DNA from: Thermoplasmatota archaeon
Lineage (GTDB): Archaea > Thermoplasmatota > Thermoplasmata > Thermoplasmatales > Thermoplasmataceae
Direction of reading: 5' to 3'
Assembly (NCBI GenBank): GCA_023379845.1
Contig: JAMCPG010000057.1
Coordinates: 1 to 49,305, forward strand
Length of the DNA: 49,305 nucleotides
This document shows positions 1-8,072 of this stretch, one piece after another; position 1 is the stretch's first letter; the number at the start of each line of letters is the position of its first letter. The position numbers and the translations under genes were made by a program. The notes beneath the pieces were generated by a model. That model saw only the letters and a program-made list of their open reading frames with translations. It was not told the DNA's origin and did not search any database.

Positions 1-2
1 GG

Positions 3-728
3 ATAGTAGGAGTTGTACAGGAATATTTCGAAGAAAGGGACGACACAACATTTGTCTCTTTTGGAAAAGCGGGCGCAAGGATATTGAAGAAGGTTCTACC
101 CTTCGAGACAGGAAAGATCAATTTCCACTCGGTGGTGCTCAATGATGCACAGCCAAAACCTGTCAAGGAGAAGAGGAGATGGTTCCATAGAGCATCATAC
201 TTTGAGGTTGATCTCGACGAGAACAGGGCAGGAATATCCAAGTCGGCAGGAAATGGGCTGGCTCTAGAAAGCGTCTATTACAAGATCAATACAATTAAAG
301 TGGGCGGCACACAGTTCGTCTCATCACCACATCTTCTTGCTGAGCAGATACTGAGCAACATGGACAAGTCGTCAGGTTTCATCCTTGTTACCGGATTTGG
401 AGGTAACTTTGGGCAGACAATGCACATAGAATTTGCAAAACTGCTTAAGAAGAGAGGAATTCCTCACATGAGCATTGTTGTGAAGCCACAGAAGACACAG
501 AAGATGCAGAGGTTCCAGGCAGATAAGGCCATTATCGAGCTCATGAGCCATGACTCAAATGTCAAGGTTTATGACAACGAGCTCCTTCTAGGCAAGGAAA
601 TGCGTCTCGATCCATTGGCTTCATTCATGGCAATGGACAGGGTCAATGACGTAATCTGCAGAGATCTGAAGACATATGGAGCTATTTTGAGCGAGATAGC
701 TTCAGAAATGAAAAATCCATTTATCTAA
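3..728 (+). CDS. Divergent FtsZ/tubulin-fold protein (5' partial)
   Basis: The frame is open to the left edge of the window, so the gene is 5'-truncated; the TTG at 84 is probably not the real start. Homology is inferred from FtsZ landmarks in the right order: a possible nucleotide loop (SFGKAGARI, nt 57-83), a T3-like SAGNG, a T4-like GFGGNFGQT in place of FtsZ GGGTGTG, then KPQKTQKMQRFQADKAI aligning with the FtsZ 'KPFxxEGxxRxxxA' segment, and a DNELLL stretch matching 'PNxxLL'. The protein ends soon afterwards, with no NxDxxD T7 catalytic loop and no C-terminal activation domain. Known: FtsZ needs the T7 loop of one subunit to hydrolyse GTP in the next. Inferred: this paralogue may bind nucleotide but should not form standard active filaments. 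A canonical ftsZ is at 25966. It converges with pyrI, 10 bp away. Confidence 0.55.
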   Translation: MVGVVQEYFEERDDTTFVSFGKAGARILKKVLPFETGKINFHSVVLNDAQPKPVKEKRRWFHRASYFEVDLDENRAGISKSAGNGLALESVYYKINTIKVGGTQFVSSPHLLAEQILSNMDKSSGFILVTGFGGNFGQTMHIEFAKLLKKRGIPHMSIVVKPQKTQKMQRFQADKAIIELMSHDSNVKVYDNELLLGKEMRLDPLASFMAMDRVNDVICRDLKTYGAILSEIASEMKNPFI

Positions 729-738
729 ATTTTATGAT

Positions 739-1200
739 TTAGAGTGAGGATAATACCTCATTCTCAAACATCTCCCTATCGCAATAAATACATTCCAATG
801 CAAGCGGTTTTCTGCTTCTTACAAAGAACTCGGGTTTTATAGGTTCTCTTGTGTTTGATATGCAGTTGAGGTTGGAGCATTTTATGATGCCTACTATCCT
901 GTCTTCGAGTGCAACACTGAACTTCTCAACGACCTCGTAATTACGTATTATGCTTATGGAAGCGTCGGGGGCTATCAGGGCGATCCGGTCCAGTTCGGGT
1001 CTTTCAAGGGATCTCTGCTCTATCTTGACAACATCCTTGAAGCCCAGCCTCTTGCTTGGTACGTACATACCGACACTTACTGTAAGCTGCTCCTTCCCAG
1101 TTATGTTCAGGATCGAGAGGACTTTCAAGGACATTCCAGCCTTCACGTGATCAATAACTGTTCCGTCGCGTATCTTGGATATGAGTAGTGTCTTATCCAT
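739..1200 (-). CDS. pyrI: Aspartate carbamoyltransferase regulatory subunit
   Basis: PyrI binds the catalytic PyrB trimers and carries allosteric nucleotide control of the first committed step of pyrimidine synthesis. The 153-residue length is typical. The N-terminal allosteric domain has the 'KIRDGTVIDHVKAG' segment of the family. The C-terminal zinc domain has four cysteines, C108, C113, C137 and C140, in the expected CX4C...CX2C pattern that holds the contact with PyrB. The start ATG overlaps the pyrB stop by one base (TAATG on the minus strand), so the two genes are co-transcribed and probably translationally coupled. Confidence 0.95.
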   Translation of the reverse strand: MDKTLLISKIRDGTVIDHVKAGMSLKVLSILNITGKEQLTVSVGMYVPSKRLGFKDVVKIEQRSLERPELDRIALIAPDASISIIRNYEVVEKFSVALEDRIVGIIKCSNLNCISNTREPIKPEFFVRSRKPLALECIYCDREMFENEVLSSL

Positions 1201-2123
1201 TATAGATCACCTCCAAGAAGAAGCGTGATCAGAGCCATTCTCACAGGAACACCATAGAATGCCTGCCTGAAATATTTCGCCTGGGGAAGGGTATCAACTT
1301 CTGGCCTGATTTCATCCACCCTTGGGAGAGGGTGCATTATTATAGAATCCTGCTTCATCGTCGAAACGATTGAGCTATCAATTGAATAGGAACCTATGAG
1401 CTTCTGGTACTCCTCCGTGTCCGGAAACCTCTCTTTCTGTATCCTGGTGACATAGAGCACATCCGTATCATGAATAACCTTGGAAAGATCGTCAAGTTCC
1501 GTGATGTCAATCTTGTCCTTGACGGAAGATATCACATGATGGGGAATCCTCAGGCCCGGAGGGGAGACCAGGTGCACTGTTGCATTAAGCCTAGCGAGTG
1601 CAAGAAGGAGTGAATGGACCGTCCTTCCATACTTCAAGTCGCCTACGAGTGTTATATCCAGGTTCTCGAGCCGCCCAATCTCCTTCTTGATTGTGAAGAG
1701 ATCAAGCAGGGTCTGGGTAGGATGCTGCCCGGATCCGTCACCCGCATTCACAATTGGTCGGGCTGTGAATTTGGAAGCAAGCCTGGCGGCTCCTTCCAGT
1801 GGATGTCGTATAACGATTATATCTGAATAAGATTCGGCCATCCTTACCGTGTCTGCGAGGGTCTCTCCTTTTGAAACTGAAGAAGACTTGACATCAGAAA
1901 ACCCTATCACGCTGCCGCCGAGGCGGTTCATTGCACTCTCAAATGACAGACGTGTTCTGGTGCTTGGCTCAAAGAAGAGCGTAGCCATTATTCTCCCGGA
2001 CATCGAGGTCAATCGCTTCTGGGACTCAAGTGCAGAAAGCATTCTCTCGGCTACGTCAAAAATTTCAATCATCTCGTCCTCAGAAACGTCGTCTATGGAA
2101 GTAATGCTCCGATTTTTAATCAT
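1200..2123 (-). CDS. pyrB: Aspartate carbamoyltransferase catalytic subunit
   Basis: PyrB condenses carbamoyl phosphate with L-aspartate in the cytoplasm to give carbamoyl aspartate. The carbamoyl-phosphate loop FFEPSTRTR lies near residues 50-58. RHPLEGAA, the long GDGSGQHPTQTLLDL motif and HPLPRVDE near the C-terminus are diagnostic. I chose the ATG at 2123; a GTG six codons upstream (2141) would add MICFFL, which is unlike the family. Promoter-like TTTAAA boxes lie upstream on the minus strand at about 2179-2187 and 2195-2204. It is the first gene of a pyrBI operon. Confidence 0.95.
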   Translation of the reverse strand: MIKNRSITSIDDVSEDEMIEIFDVAERMLSALESQKRLTSMSGRIMATLFFEPSTRTRLSFESAMNRLGGSVIGFSDVKSSSVSKGETLADTVRMAESYSDIIVIRHPLEGAARLASKFTARPIVNAGDGSGQHPTQTLLDLFTIKKEIGRLENLDITLVGDLKYGRTVHSLLLALARLNATVHLVSPPGLRIPHHVISSVKDKIDITELDDLSKVIHDTDVLYVTRIQKERFPDTEEYQKLIGSYSIDSSIVSTMKQDSIIMHPLPRVDEIRPEVDTLPQAKYFRQAFYGVPVRMALITLLLGGDL

Positions 2124-2178
2124 CAGAAAAAAACATATCACTGAGAGGTAATTAATAATTTCACTGACGTGACAGTAT

Positions 2179-2204
2179 CTTTAAACTGCGTTAATTTTAA
2201 ATAC
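2179..2204 (-). promoter_or_regulatory. Candidate pyrBI promoter region
   Basis: On the minus strand this segment reads as two archaeal TATA-like boxes, GTATTTAAAATT and AGTTTAAAG, about 60-80 nt before the pyrB ATG. Either could give a short leader. No repressor site is recognisable. Assignment rests only on AT-rich box shape and position. Confidence 0.4.
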
Positions 2205-2439
2205 AGCCTAGGCTAACCACAAGAGATAAAGAATGGCCTTACCCACACTGTCTCTAATCAGGACTGTTTGCGGGTTCTTTCCTCTCTGTCCTCGTTGTTC
2301 ACCATTACTGCGCATACTTCGCCCCAGTTCTATGAGATATTTCTTGAAGCTCGCTTCCTCTTCTGGACTTTTGCATTGATTATATGAGGCCCGCCCTATG
2401 TAAATTCATTCCTCTGGTAACATTCCTTATGGATCTCTG

Positions 2440-2650
2440 ACATCCTCACACAGCGAAAGCTTGTGAGGTCCGTGCTTCATTGACAGCGCCTTCATCATGC
2501 AACCTGAAGGTCTTATTTCATCTCCCACCATCCCTTTCGGGTGGCTTACCAGGCTTAAATTCCCGCATTTCCTGCGGTCCTATGTTAATGATATCAAGCC
2601 TGCGCTTAGGCATTTCGCATTCATTCCACACCTGAAGGAGTGGGCTTTCT
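2440..2650 (-). pseudogene. Decayed IS200/IS605-type TnpB C-terminus and right-end hairpin
   Basis: Read on the minus strand, this stretch gives broken-frame pieces resembling the end of TnpB/OrfB: a 'KAHSFRCGMNAK' zinc-finger-like piece, then in a shifted frame RRLDIINIG and REFKPGKPPERDGG, matching the 'RDxNAAxNI ... ' tail region. It is followed by a stem-loop at 2444-2468 (CCTCACA / TGTGAGG with an inner AGC/GCT over a 4-base loop), typical in position and shape of IS605 right-end hairpins. Stops and frameshifts interrupt the frame and no upstream catalytic part is present. This is a dead fragment; family assignment is by motif shape only. Confidence 0.45.
2444..2468. repeat. Perfect 7-bp stem-loop (IS-end-like hairpin)
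   Basis: CCTCACA (2444-2450) pairs with TGTGAGG (2462-2468). Inside, AGC and GCT can extend the stem, leaving C unpaired and a GAAA loop (TTTC on the other strand). It lies just after the TnpB-like tail on the minus strand, where IS200/IS605 elements keep the hairpin recognised by TnpA and included in the TnpB guide RNA. Confidence 0.6.
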
Positions 2651-2656
2651 GCTCAG

Positions 2657-3107
2657 ATGATTGTAAGGGTTGGTTATGGAGAGTCTCATTGCATCAACGA
2701 AACGTTTTCCATAACAAGAGATGAGGATACAATGAAGGATATATCGACGCTTGACTGCTGTTATGTCATAAGATCGAAGCAGCCTGCAGATCAGGGGAGC
2801 ATGAATATAATCCACCGGACATATAAAGATCTGGCAAGAGTTGAATGGGCAATCAGGACAATCAAATCAGATACGATAGACTTGAGACCTGTAAGAACGA
2901 GGAAGAAGGCACGCACGAGAGGGCATACATGAACTTTCGTCAATAAACTGCATGACAGTGCATACATGTACAGTGAAGTATAATCAGGTACCTGAACCAA
3001 GGGAACTCGTATCAAGACTCCTTAAAGCACTTTCACTCAAACTGCCAAAGGAGATCCTATGCAGTAGTACACAGGTATCCACAAGGAAAAAACTGGACAG
3101 TAAATGA
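2657..3107 (+). pseudogene. IS1634/IS4-type transposase, C-terminal remnant
   Basis: The first part (2657-2932) reads DGCYVIRS-like 'DCCYVIRSKQ', then 'YKDLARVEWAIRTIKSDTIDLRPV', then 'RTRGHT'. This matches the end of the IS1634-family DDE domain (Y..L..VE.AFR..K...L.LRPV....R..gH). The frame then stops. A different frame (3012-3107) gives 'LLKALSLKLPKEIL' and 'VSTRKKLDSK', matching the conserved C-terminal tail. The helix between the two pieces is missing and the N-terminal two thirds are absent. The remnant is frameshifted, internally deleted and not functional. Confidence 0.65.
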
Positions 3108-3122
3108 AAATATGCACATTAA

Positions 3123-4385
3123 TTATGTTGTCTTAACACTAGGCAACAGAGCGAATAGGCATGCTACAGGTACTACTAGGTTTGTGATGTTTACTACCCA
3201 AGACATTATATTAACGGCTAATAGCGCTCCTTGATTTGGTGGAGCAGAAAAAGTTAACCTGACAAGGGGTGAATAAACATTCGTTAAGCTACTAAAGACC
3301 ACGTTCAATGCCACCGACGTCATAAATAATATAGAAACTTTATAATTCTCGCGTAAATTCAAGAATGTATAAATACCAAGCGATATGGACAGGAAGATTG
3401 CCGAATTAAGAAATATCTGCCCTTCCCAAGTGCCCCACCAAGATGGGAAAACTAAAATCTGTGATAAATAATAAGCAAAAGGCCACAATAAACTAGATGG
3501 AATAAGTTTGAACCCCGCCTGCCCTGGGAAAGTGGGATTGGAAGTAAAAGAAAGGACAAGGACATAGTGTGGAAATATCATAAACAAAAAGAGAAGGATG
3601 AGCCCAAGGCTTGTTATTAATCCAGCTTTAGTCAATGACACAAACTTACCAATACAAACGGATATGAACAAAAATGCCAAACCCATGGCCATCGTTGAAT
3701 ACGAAATTACATACAAATAATTGCTAATTGTCGTTAAATTCTGTGGATTCTGCACTTCAGCAATTCCTGGCTCAAAAAATAGGAAAATTGACAGCACATA
3801 ATAATACATTAGGATTCCAGCCACGAACAACAGAGTGGCTATCTGCCATAATTTGATCATCTGGTGTTTTTTATCCAGTGATAATTGAGTGACAAATATT
3901 TTCCCGCCTTTGTCAAGATTTGGTTCTGAATAGTGCCTTAGTAGTAGAGTTGGAAACGAAATGCTTTCAATCGGCAACGCACCCTTCAATATATAATTAG
4001 ATAATTTCTGTTGACTTCCAGAACCGCTTGCATAATTAAATTGGGGGTCTATTAACAAGCAGACGAGTCTTTTTTGTTGTCCAATTAATTCTTCTTCGGA
4101 GTTTTTCGCCCCATTTGGGAGCAAGACTACGTATCCTTCATTCACAAGCTGAGCACATATCTCGAACGCAACCTCTTTGATATCTACATCTCGGGCAAGT
4201 TCCACTAAGTATAAACTACCAGGATGAGATGATTCGCCTTCCAGGTAATGCTTGGATACCAAGCTTAAAACTGTTGAGAAGTCTGTCTCCTTTAAATTTG
4301 ATCCTTGGTTGTCTTTGACTCCCCAATAGTCTCTCAATGAATCCAGACTATCCAACTGATGGAACTTCGATTGCATTATTACCAT
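3123..4385 (-). CDS. Hypothetical multi-pass membrane protein
   Basis: Unrecognised. Residues 1-175 are soluble and mixed alpha/beta in appearance ('CAQLVNEGYVVLLPNG', 'QKRLVCLLIDPQF'). They are followed by about six or seven hydrophobic segments near 182-204, 222-248, 253-280, 296-313, 322-342, 349-370 and 386-414. No signal peptide precedes the soluble domain, so it is probably cytoplasmic with the C-terminal half in the membrane. Either the first Met or Met4 could be the start. The gene sits between transposon remnants and a frameshifted secreted-protein gene, in an accessory patch; the domain layout gives no function. Confidence 0.7.
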   Translation of the reverse strand: MVIMQSKFHQLDSLDSLRDYWGVKDNQGSNLKETDFSTVLSLVSKHYLEGESSHPGSLYLVELARDVDIKEVAFEICAQLVNEGYVVLLPNGAKNSEEELIGQQKRLVCLLIDPQFNYASGSGSQQKLSNYILKGALPIESISFPTLLLRHYSEPNLDKGGKIFVTQLSLDKKHQMIKLWQIATLLFVAGILMYYYVLSIFLFFEPGIAEVQNPQNLTTISNYLYVISYSTMAMGLAFLFISVCIGKFVSLTKAGLITSLGLILLFLFMIFPHYVLVLSFTSNPTFPGQAGFKLIPSSLLWPFAYYLSQILVFPSWWGTWEGQIFLNSAIFLSISLGIYTFLNLRENYKVSILFMTSVALNVVFSSLTNVYSPLVRLTFSAPPNQGALLAVNIMSWVVNITNLVVPVACLFALLPSVKTT

Positions 4386-4488
4386 CCCTGATTAACTTCC
4401 TAAATGAGACACCATTGTGAAAACTGATAAAGTTCTCAGCAACTTGTTAACATACTCTGGTTTTCTCCGCTTCCAATTTCTCCTGAGT

Positions 4489-4994
4489 TTAGGCAAATTC
4501 CAACGAAGAATGTTTCCTGAGAGGGTGAATATAATTATCAGAAACCACATAAATTGACCAAGCTCCAACTCCTTGAAAAGTGATCTGGGCAGTTGTAGAG
4601 TTTAGCTCCTGGATTGTGGGTGCACCGTTGCCTCCGTAACAAACTACGTATGTTGTACTCTTATACTGCTGACCCACATCTACTTGAAGAATTCCTGTTC
4701 CACCACTTGGAAGAAGCACCGCAGCGCAAAACTGCGTATAGTCATAATATGTGTAGGGTCCACCGCAGGTTGTAATCACGCCATTTGAAGTCATGTTCCC
4801 ATCTTCATAGAAAGGAAAAATAGCGTTTTCACCGCACTTGTCACCGTAGTATCTGATTTTGCCTCCCATGTGATTGTATCGCATGAACCTCCATCAGTGT
4901 AACAAGCAGTCGATATGCCACTGGTAACAAAAACAAGTAGTATTGCAGTCAAGAAAGCCACAAGCGCTATCGTTTGTTTTTTCACGGCTGACAA
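4489..4994 (-). pseudogene. Secreted Cys-containing protein, apparently frameshifted
   Basis: The frame starting at ATG 4994 encodes a clear signal peptide or anchor (MSAVKKQTIALVAFLTAILLV...) followed by 'ACYTDGGSCDTITWEAKSD', and stops at 4791. A second frame (4884-4489) overlaps it and continues as a Tyr/Gly/Thr-rich extracellular-type sequence with scattered Cys ('TTCGGPYTYYDYTQFCAAVLLPSGG', 'YVVCYGGNGAP'). Joining the two with a single-base shift between 4884 and 4795 (a short A/T run lies at about 4815-4820) would give one secreted protein of about 160 residues. It could be a true pseudogene, a sequencing error, or programmed; the sequence cannot decide. No family recognised. Confidence 0.45.
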
Positions 4995-5327
4995 TTTCTG
5001 ACAACATATTAGTTTTTGCTCTGGATTGACCTTTTCTGGGAAATTAAGGCGAATTCATGGCCAATGCTATCGAAGATGATTCCCTCATCTCTTAGTTTCC
5101 CTTTTTTCATCTGTTCCTCATGCAATTTCCGTGGACCAGGTCATCATCCCCTCCTTTTCAGCATCATCAGGCACATCAGGTTAGGTCCAAGGCACTTGAA
5201 TATGTGTACTGAACCCAGATCAGAGATCAGATGATACAGGCAATCATAAGAAGAAACTTACAAAGGAGAAGAAGCAGGTTAAGCAAAGAATGAAGATGGA
5301 TGACACATTCAGATATGTTTGAAAAGA
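4995..5327. other. Gene-poor interval with no clear content
   Basis: No convincing coding frame, RNA gene or long repeat was seen. The right half is purine-rich on the plus strand and merges into the possible transposase remnant that follows, so part of it may be decayed mobile DNA. The promoter for the 4994 minus-strand gene should lie at the left edge. Confidence 0.4.
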
Positions 5328-5459
5328 TTAGTGGAAAAAACAAACAATCGTGCTGAAGGAGCGATAAAGCCAATCAAAATCTAAAGGAAGGTGTTGAGCG
5401 GATCCAGATCAGGACAGGAAGAGAGAGAAAGAATTTGCAAGGGTATACAGCATGCATGA
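5328..5459 (+). pseudogene. Possible transposase C-terminal fragment
   Basis: One frame reads 'LVEKTNNRAEGAIKPIKI', stop, 'RKVLSGSRSGQEERERICKG', stop. A TNNxxEG motif followed by a Lys/Arg-rich stretch and G-(F)-R-S is typical of the end of several DDE transposase groups, where the Glu is the last catalytic residue. In-frame stops and the absence of upstream coding sequence make it a relic at best. The match is short, so a chance resemblance is possible. Confidence 0.3.
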
Positions 5460-5542
5460 GTAACAGAGAAAGTGGAAAAACTTCCATAAATGGCGGATCC
5501 GGGAAGCCTTCAAATGGCAGTTATATTACTGCCGAGTGATGA

Positions 5543-5551
5543 TTATATATA
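5543..5551 (+). promoter_or_regulatory. TATA box for the hmgA gene
   Basis: TTATATATA is centred about 23 nt before the ATG at 5570, so transcription should start at or near the start codon (leaderless). A purine-rich AAGGAGAT touches the ATG (5562-5569), too close for normal ribosome binding. This favours leaderless initiation and leaves no better in-frame start. Confidence 0.6.
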
Positions 5552-5569
5552 CATATCAAATAAGGAGAT

Positions 5570-6838
5570 ATGAAGAATAATTCCGCTGTATCGGGATTTC
5601 ATAAGCTCAGCACCACTGAACGCTTATCGCTTCTCAGGGAACTCCTGGATCTTTCTGAAGAAGAGGTCAGGCACATCTCCTCATCAGGTGCAATCTCGCT
5701 TGACAAAGTCGACAGGCTTATTGAAAATGTCATCGGAGTTGCGGAAATTCCGCTTGGAGTTGCAACTTATTTCCTCATAAACGGAAAGGACTACATGATA
5801 CCAATGGCAATTGAGGAGGCATCGGTAGTGGCTGCCTGTTCGAATGGTGCCAAGGTTGCAAGGCTTTCAGGCGGATTCTCCGGCTACTCCACAGAACCCA
5901 TAATGATAGGTCAGATTCAGATACTGGATCTCGATTCACCAGATGACGCAGTTATCCGTATCTTGCGGAATAAGGAAACAATTCTTAAAACAGCGAACGA
6001 GAAAAGCAAGACGCTGAGAGATAACGGAGCAGGCGCAAAGGATCTGGAGTGCAGGATTATTGGGTCGGGTAACCGGATGCTTATCGTACATCTCCTTGTC
6101 GATGTAATGGATGCCATGGGAGCGAATATCGTCAACTCAATGTGTGAGCATATTTCCCCGATGCTGCAGGAAATAACTGGAGGAAGAGTCAACCTGAGAA
6201 TATTGAGCAACCTTAGCATTCACAGGAGGTCGTATGCATCTGCTGTTTTCAAGAAGGAAGCCATTGGCGGCGAGAATGGAGTTGACAGGATTCTGGAAGC
6301 ATACAGGTTTGCAGAGCTTGACATGTACAGGGCAGCAACCCACAATAAAGGCATTATGAACGGTGTGGATGCAGTTCTTCTGGCAACGATGAATGATTGG
6401 CGGGCCGTAGAGGCAGGAGCGCATGCATTTGCTTCAATCGGTGGTTATCATTCTCTTACTAAGTATTCAAAGAGCAGCAACGGCGACCTTGTAGGAAGCA
6501 TAGAACTTCCCCTGGCGGTGGGTATTCTTGGCGGATCCACTGGTGTCTCGCCAAAGGCAACGGTTGCAAAGAAGATTCTTGACGTAAAGAGCGCAGGTGA
6601 ATTCGGTTATGTGCTTGCTGCGGTTGGACTGGCACAGAACTTTTCTGCAATACGAGCACTTGCGAATGAAGGCATACAGAAAGGCCACATGAAACTTCAT
6701 GCGAGGAATATAGCAATGAGTGCCGGTTCACCGGACAGCCTTATTGAAAGTGTTGTGGAGGAAATGGTAAAGTCCGGCGACATATCACCTTCCAATGCAA
6801 AGCGTATTCTTGCATCACTTGAAAAAAATAATAAATAG
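5570..6838 (+). CDS. hmgA: Hydroxymethylglutaryl-CoA reductase, class II type
   Basis: HMG-CoA reductase makes mevalonate for the isoprenoid chains of archaeal lipids. The 422-residue length and absence of membrane segments fit a soluble enzyme. Catalytic residues line up with the class II (Pseudomonas mevalonii) enzyme: Glu83 in MAIEEAS, Lys260 in THNKG, Asp276 in MNDWRAVEAGAHA, and His377 in MKLHARN. DAMGAN (181-186) is the dinucleotide-binding segment. Known: Thermoplasma and Archaeoglobus carry this bacterial-type form, thought to be an old transfer. It is followed 9 bp later by a helical-repeat protein gene, probably in one transcript. Confidence 0.95.
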   Translation: MKNNSAVSGFHKLSTTERLSLLRELLDLSEEEVRHISSSGAISLDKVDRLIENVIGVAEIPLGVATYFLINGKDYMIPMAIEEASVVAACSNGAKVARLSGGFSGYSTEPIMIGQIQILDLDSPDDAVIRILRNKETILKTANEKSKTLRDNGAGAKDLECRIIGSGNRMLIVHLLVDVMDAMGANIVNSMCEHISPMLQEITGGRVNLRILSNLSIHRRSYASAVFKKEAIGGENGVDRILEAYRFAELDMYRAATHNKGIMNGVDAVLLATMNDWRAVEAGAHAFASIGGYHSLTKYSKSSNGDLVGSIELPLAVGILGGSTGVSPKATVAKKILDVKSAGEFGYVLAAVGLAQNFSAIRALANEGIQKGHMKLHARNIAMSAGSPDSLIESVVEEMVKSGDISPSNAKRILASLEKNNK

Positions 6839-6847
6839 CCTCCAACG

Positions 6848-7612
6848 ATGATAGCGGGCCAGATGACCGACATAAAGGAAGCAATGGAAGCCGGGCTTGC
6901 ACTGCTTGATAAGGGGAAGAATCTTGATGCGCTAAGAGAACTCTCAAAGCTTGAACCTGAATTTGAGGGTAAAACCACAGATGAGGCAGCCGATCTCTAT
7001 ACAGCCATTTCACAGGCTTATTACGGAATGAACCCAAAAACTGACGAGAATTCACTTCCATACGCAGACAGGGCTTTCGAGATTCACAAGAAGAACAATT
7101 CAAAAGATGCAATGATGAATGACCTCCTGTATTCTGCATTCGTGGAGATGGACTGCAATAAGTCGGCAGAGGCCGAGAAGCGGCTCGACTCAGCAATAAA
7201 GATAGCACAGGAACTGAAGGATGATGAGGCCTTTGTTCAGTTGCTCACAACCAAGGCAGATCTTCTTTCTGGGCAAAAGAGGAGAAGGAAGGAAGCCGTC
7301 GACATCTATTCGCAGGCAGCAGAACTAGCAAAAAAGAACGGAAACATCGGTTCATATTTTGAGGCTTCAGTTGGCCTGCTTACAATGAAGAGGGAGGAAT
7401 CCGATCCTTCCAAGGTCCTTGAGGATGCCATGAAGCTGATAGATGAGGCCGAGAAATTTGCATTGAATATTAAGGCTAAAAAGGACAGGAAGAGCTTCCT
7501 TGATGACGTTTCAGCTGTCTATGACCTTGCATCAGACATCGCAATGGAAATGGAGAATGTGGATGAGGCTATGCAGATTGCAGGCAGGATGTCAAAAATT
7601 CTTTCTAAATGA
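6848..7612 (+). CDS. TPR-like helical-repeat protein
   Basis: The 254-residue protein is almost entirely amphipathic helix with TPR-like spacing of small residues and aromatics ('ALLDKGKNLDALREL', 'AADLYTAISQAYYGM', 'EKRLDSAIKIAQELKDDEAF', 'AVDIYSQAAELAKKNG', 'DLASDIAMEMENVDEAMQIAGRM'). It has no signal peptide or membrane segment, so it is a cytoplasmic scaffold-type protein with unknown partners. The ATG at 6848 and another five codons downstream (MTDIKEA) are both possible starts. It lies 9 bp after hmgA, suggesting co-transcription, and its last 8 bp overlap the convergent DUF2240 gene. Confidence 0.75.
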   Translation: MIAGQMTDIKEAMEAGLALLDKGKNLDALRELSKLEPEFEGKTTDEAADLYTAISQAYYGMNPKTDENSLPYADRAFEIHKKNNSKDAMMNDLLYSAFVEMDCNKSAEAEKRLDSAIKIAQELKDDEAFVQLLTTKADLLSGQKRRRKEAVDIYSQAAELAKKNGNIGSYFEASVGLLTMKREESDPSKVLEDAMKLIDEAEKFALNIKAKKDRKSFLDDVSAVYDLASDIAMEMENVDEAMQIAGRMSKILSK

Positions 7613-8066
7613 TCTCTTTTACGAATTCTGATACGTCTATGCCTGCGTCCGTCAGAACGGCAAGAAGAGCCGTCGCAAAATCCATGTAGTTCATTCCATG
7701 AAGGAAATCACCGGCCATCTTGATTGCCTCCTTCTTTGACACTTTTCCCGTCGACGCAGCATAGTCAAGAAGCCTGTCCGATAAGGGCCTATCCATATCT
7801 GCGGAGAACAGCTCCTGCACAGAGACGGAAAAATCAAGCGGTACGGATATTCCGGATACCGTAAAATTTGGAACAAGCCGGCCTTCTTTTTCCGATAGAA
7901 GACCCTCCTTCACGCTTTCGTCACAGAGCCTCTCAACCTCCTCTGTCGAAAGAAGGTGCCTCTTGAACGCGATCTCCTTCACCATCTCGGCTTTCGTTAA
8001 AGAGTCGGCTCCGCGTCTACCGGAAATTGCGATTGCAATCAGGCGTCTGGCCATCTCTTTGTTCAT
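7605..8066 (-). CDS. DUF2240 family protein
   Basis: A 153-residue soluble archaeal protein. It has a helical N-terminal half with 'LTKAEMVKEIAFKRHLLSTEEVERLCDE', followed by 'GLLSEKEGRLVPNF', a short 'SVPLDFSV' linker, and a C-terminal helical segment ending 'VLTDAGIDVSEFV'. The order and spacing recall the archaea-only DUF2240 family, whose function is unknown; the N-terminal helices have a winged-helix flavour. It is 6 bp downstream of the peroxiredoxin gene, so the two probably share a transcript. Confidence 0.7.
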   Translation of the reverse strand: MNKEMARRLIAIAISGRRGADSLTKAEMVKEIAFKRHLLSTEEVERLCDESVKEGLLSEKEGRLVPNFTVSGISVPLDFSVSVQELFSADMDRPLSDRLLDYAASTGKVSKKEAIKMAGDFLHGMNYMDFATALLAVLTDAGIDVSEFVKEII

Positions 8067-8072
8067 GTGAGA

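Noticed and set aside
84-86. TTG as the true start of the first gene
   Set aside because: The frame stays open to the window edge and upstream codons encode a plausible nucleotide-binding loop, so the gene most likely begins outside the window.
2497-2724. Plus-strand open frame in the transposon remnant region
   Set aside because: The opposite strand gives TnpB-like pieces and the plus frame has no domain-like features.
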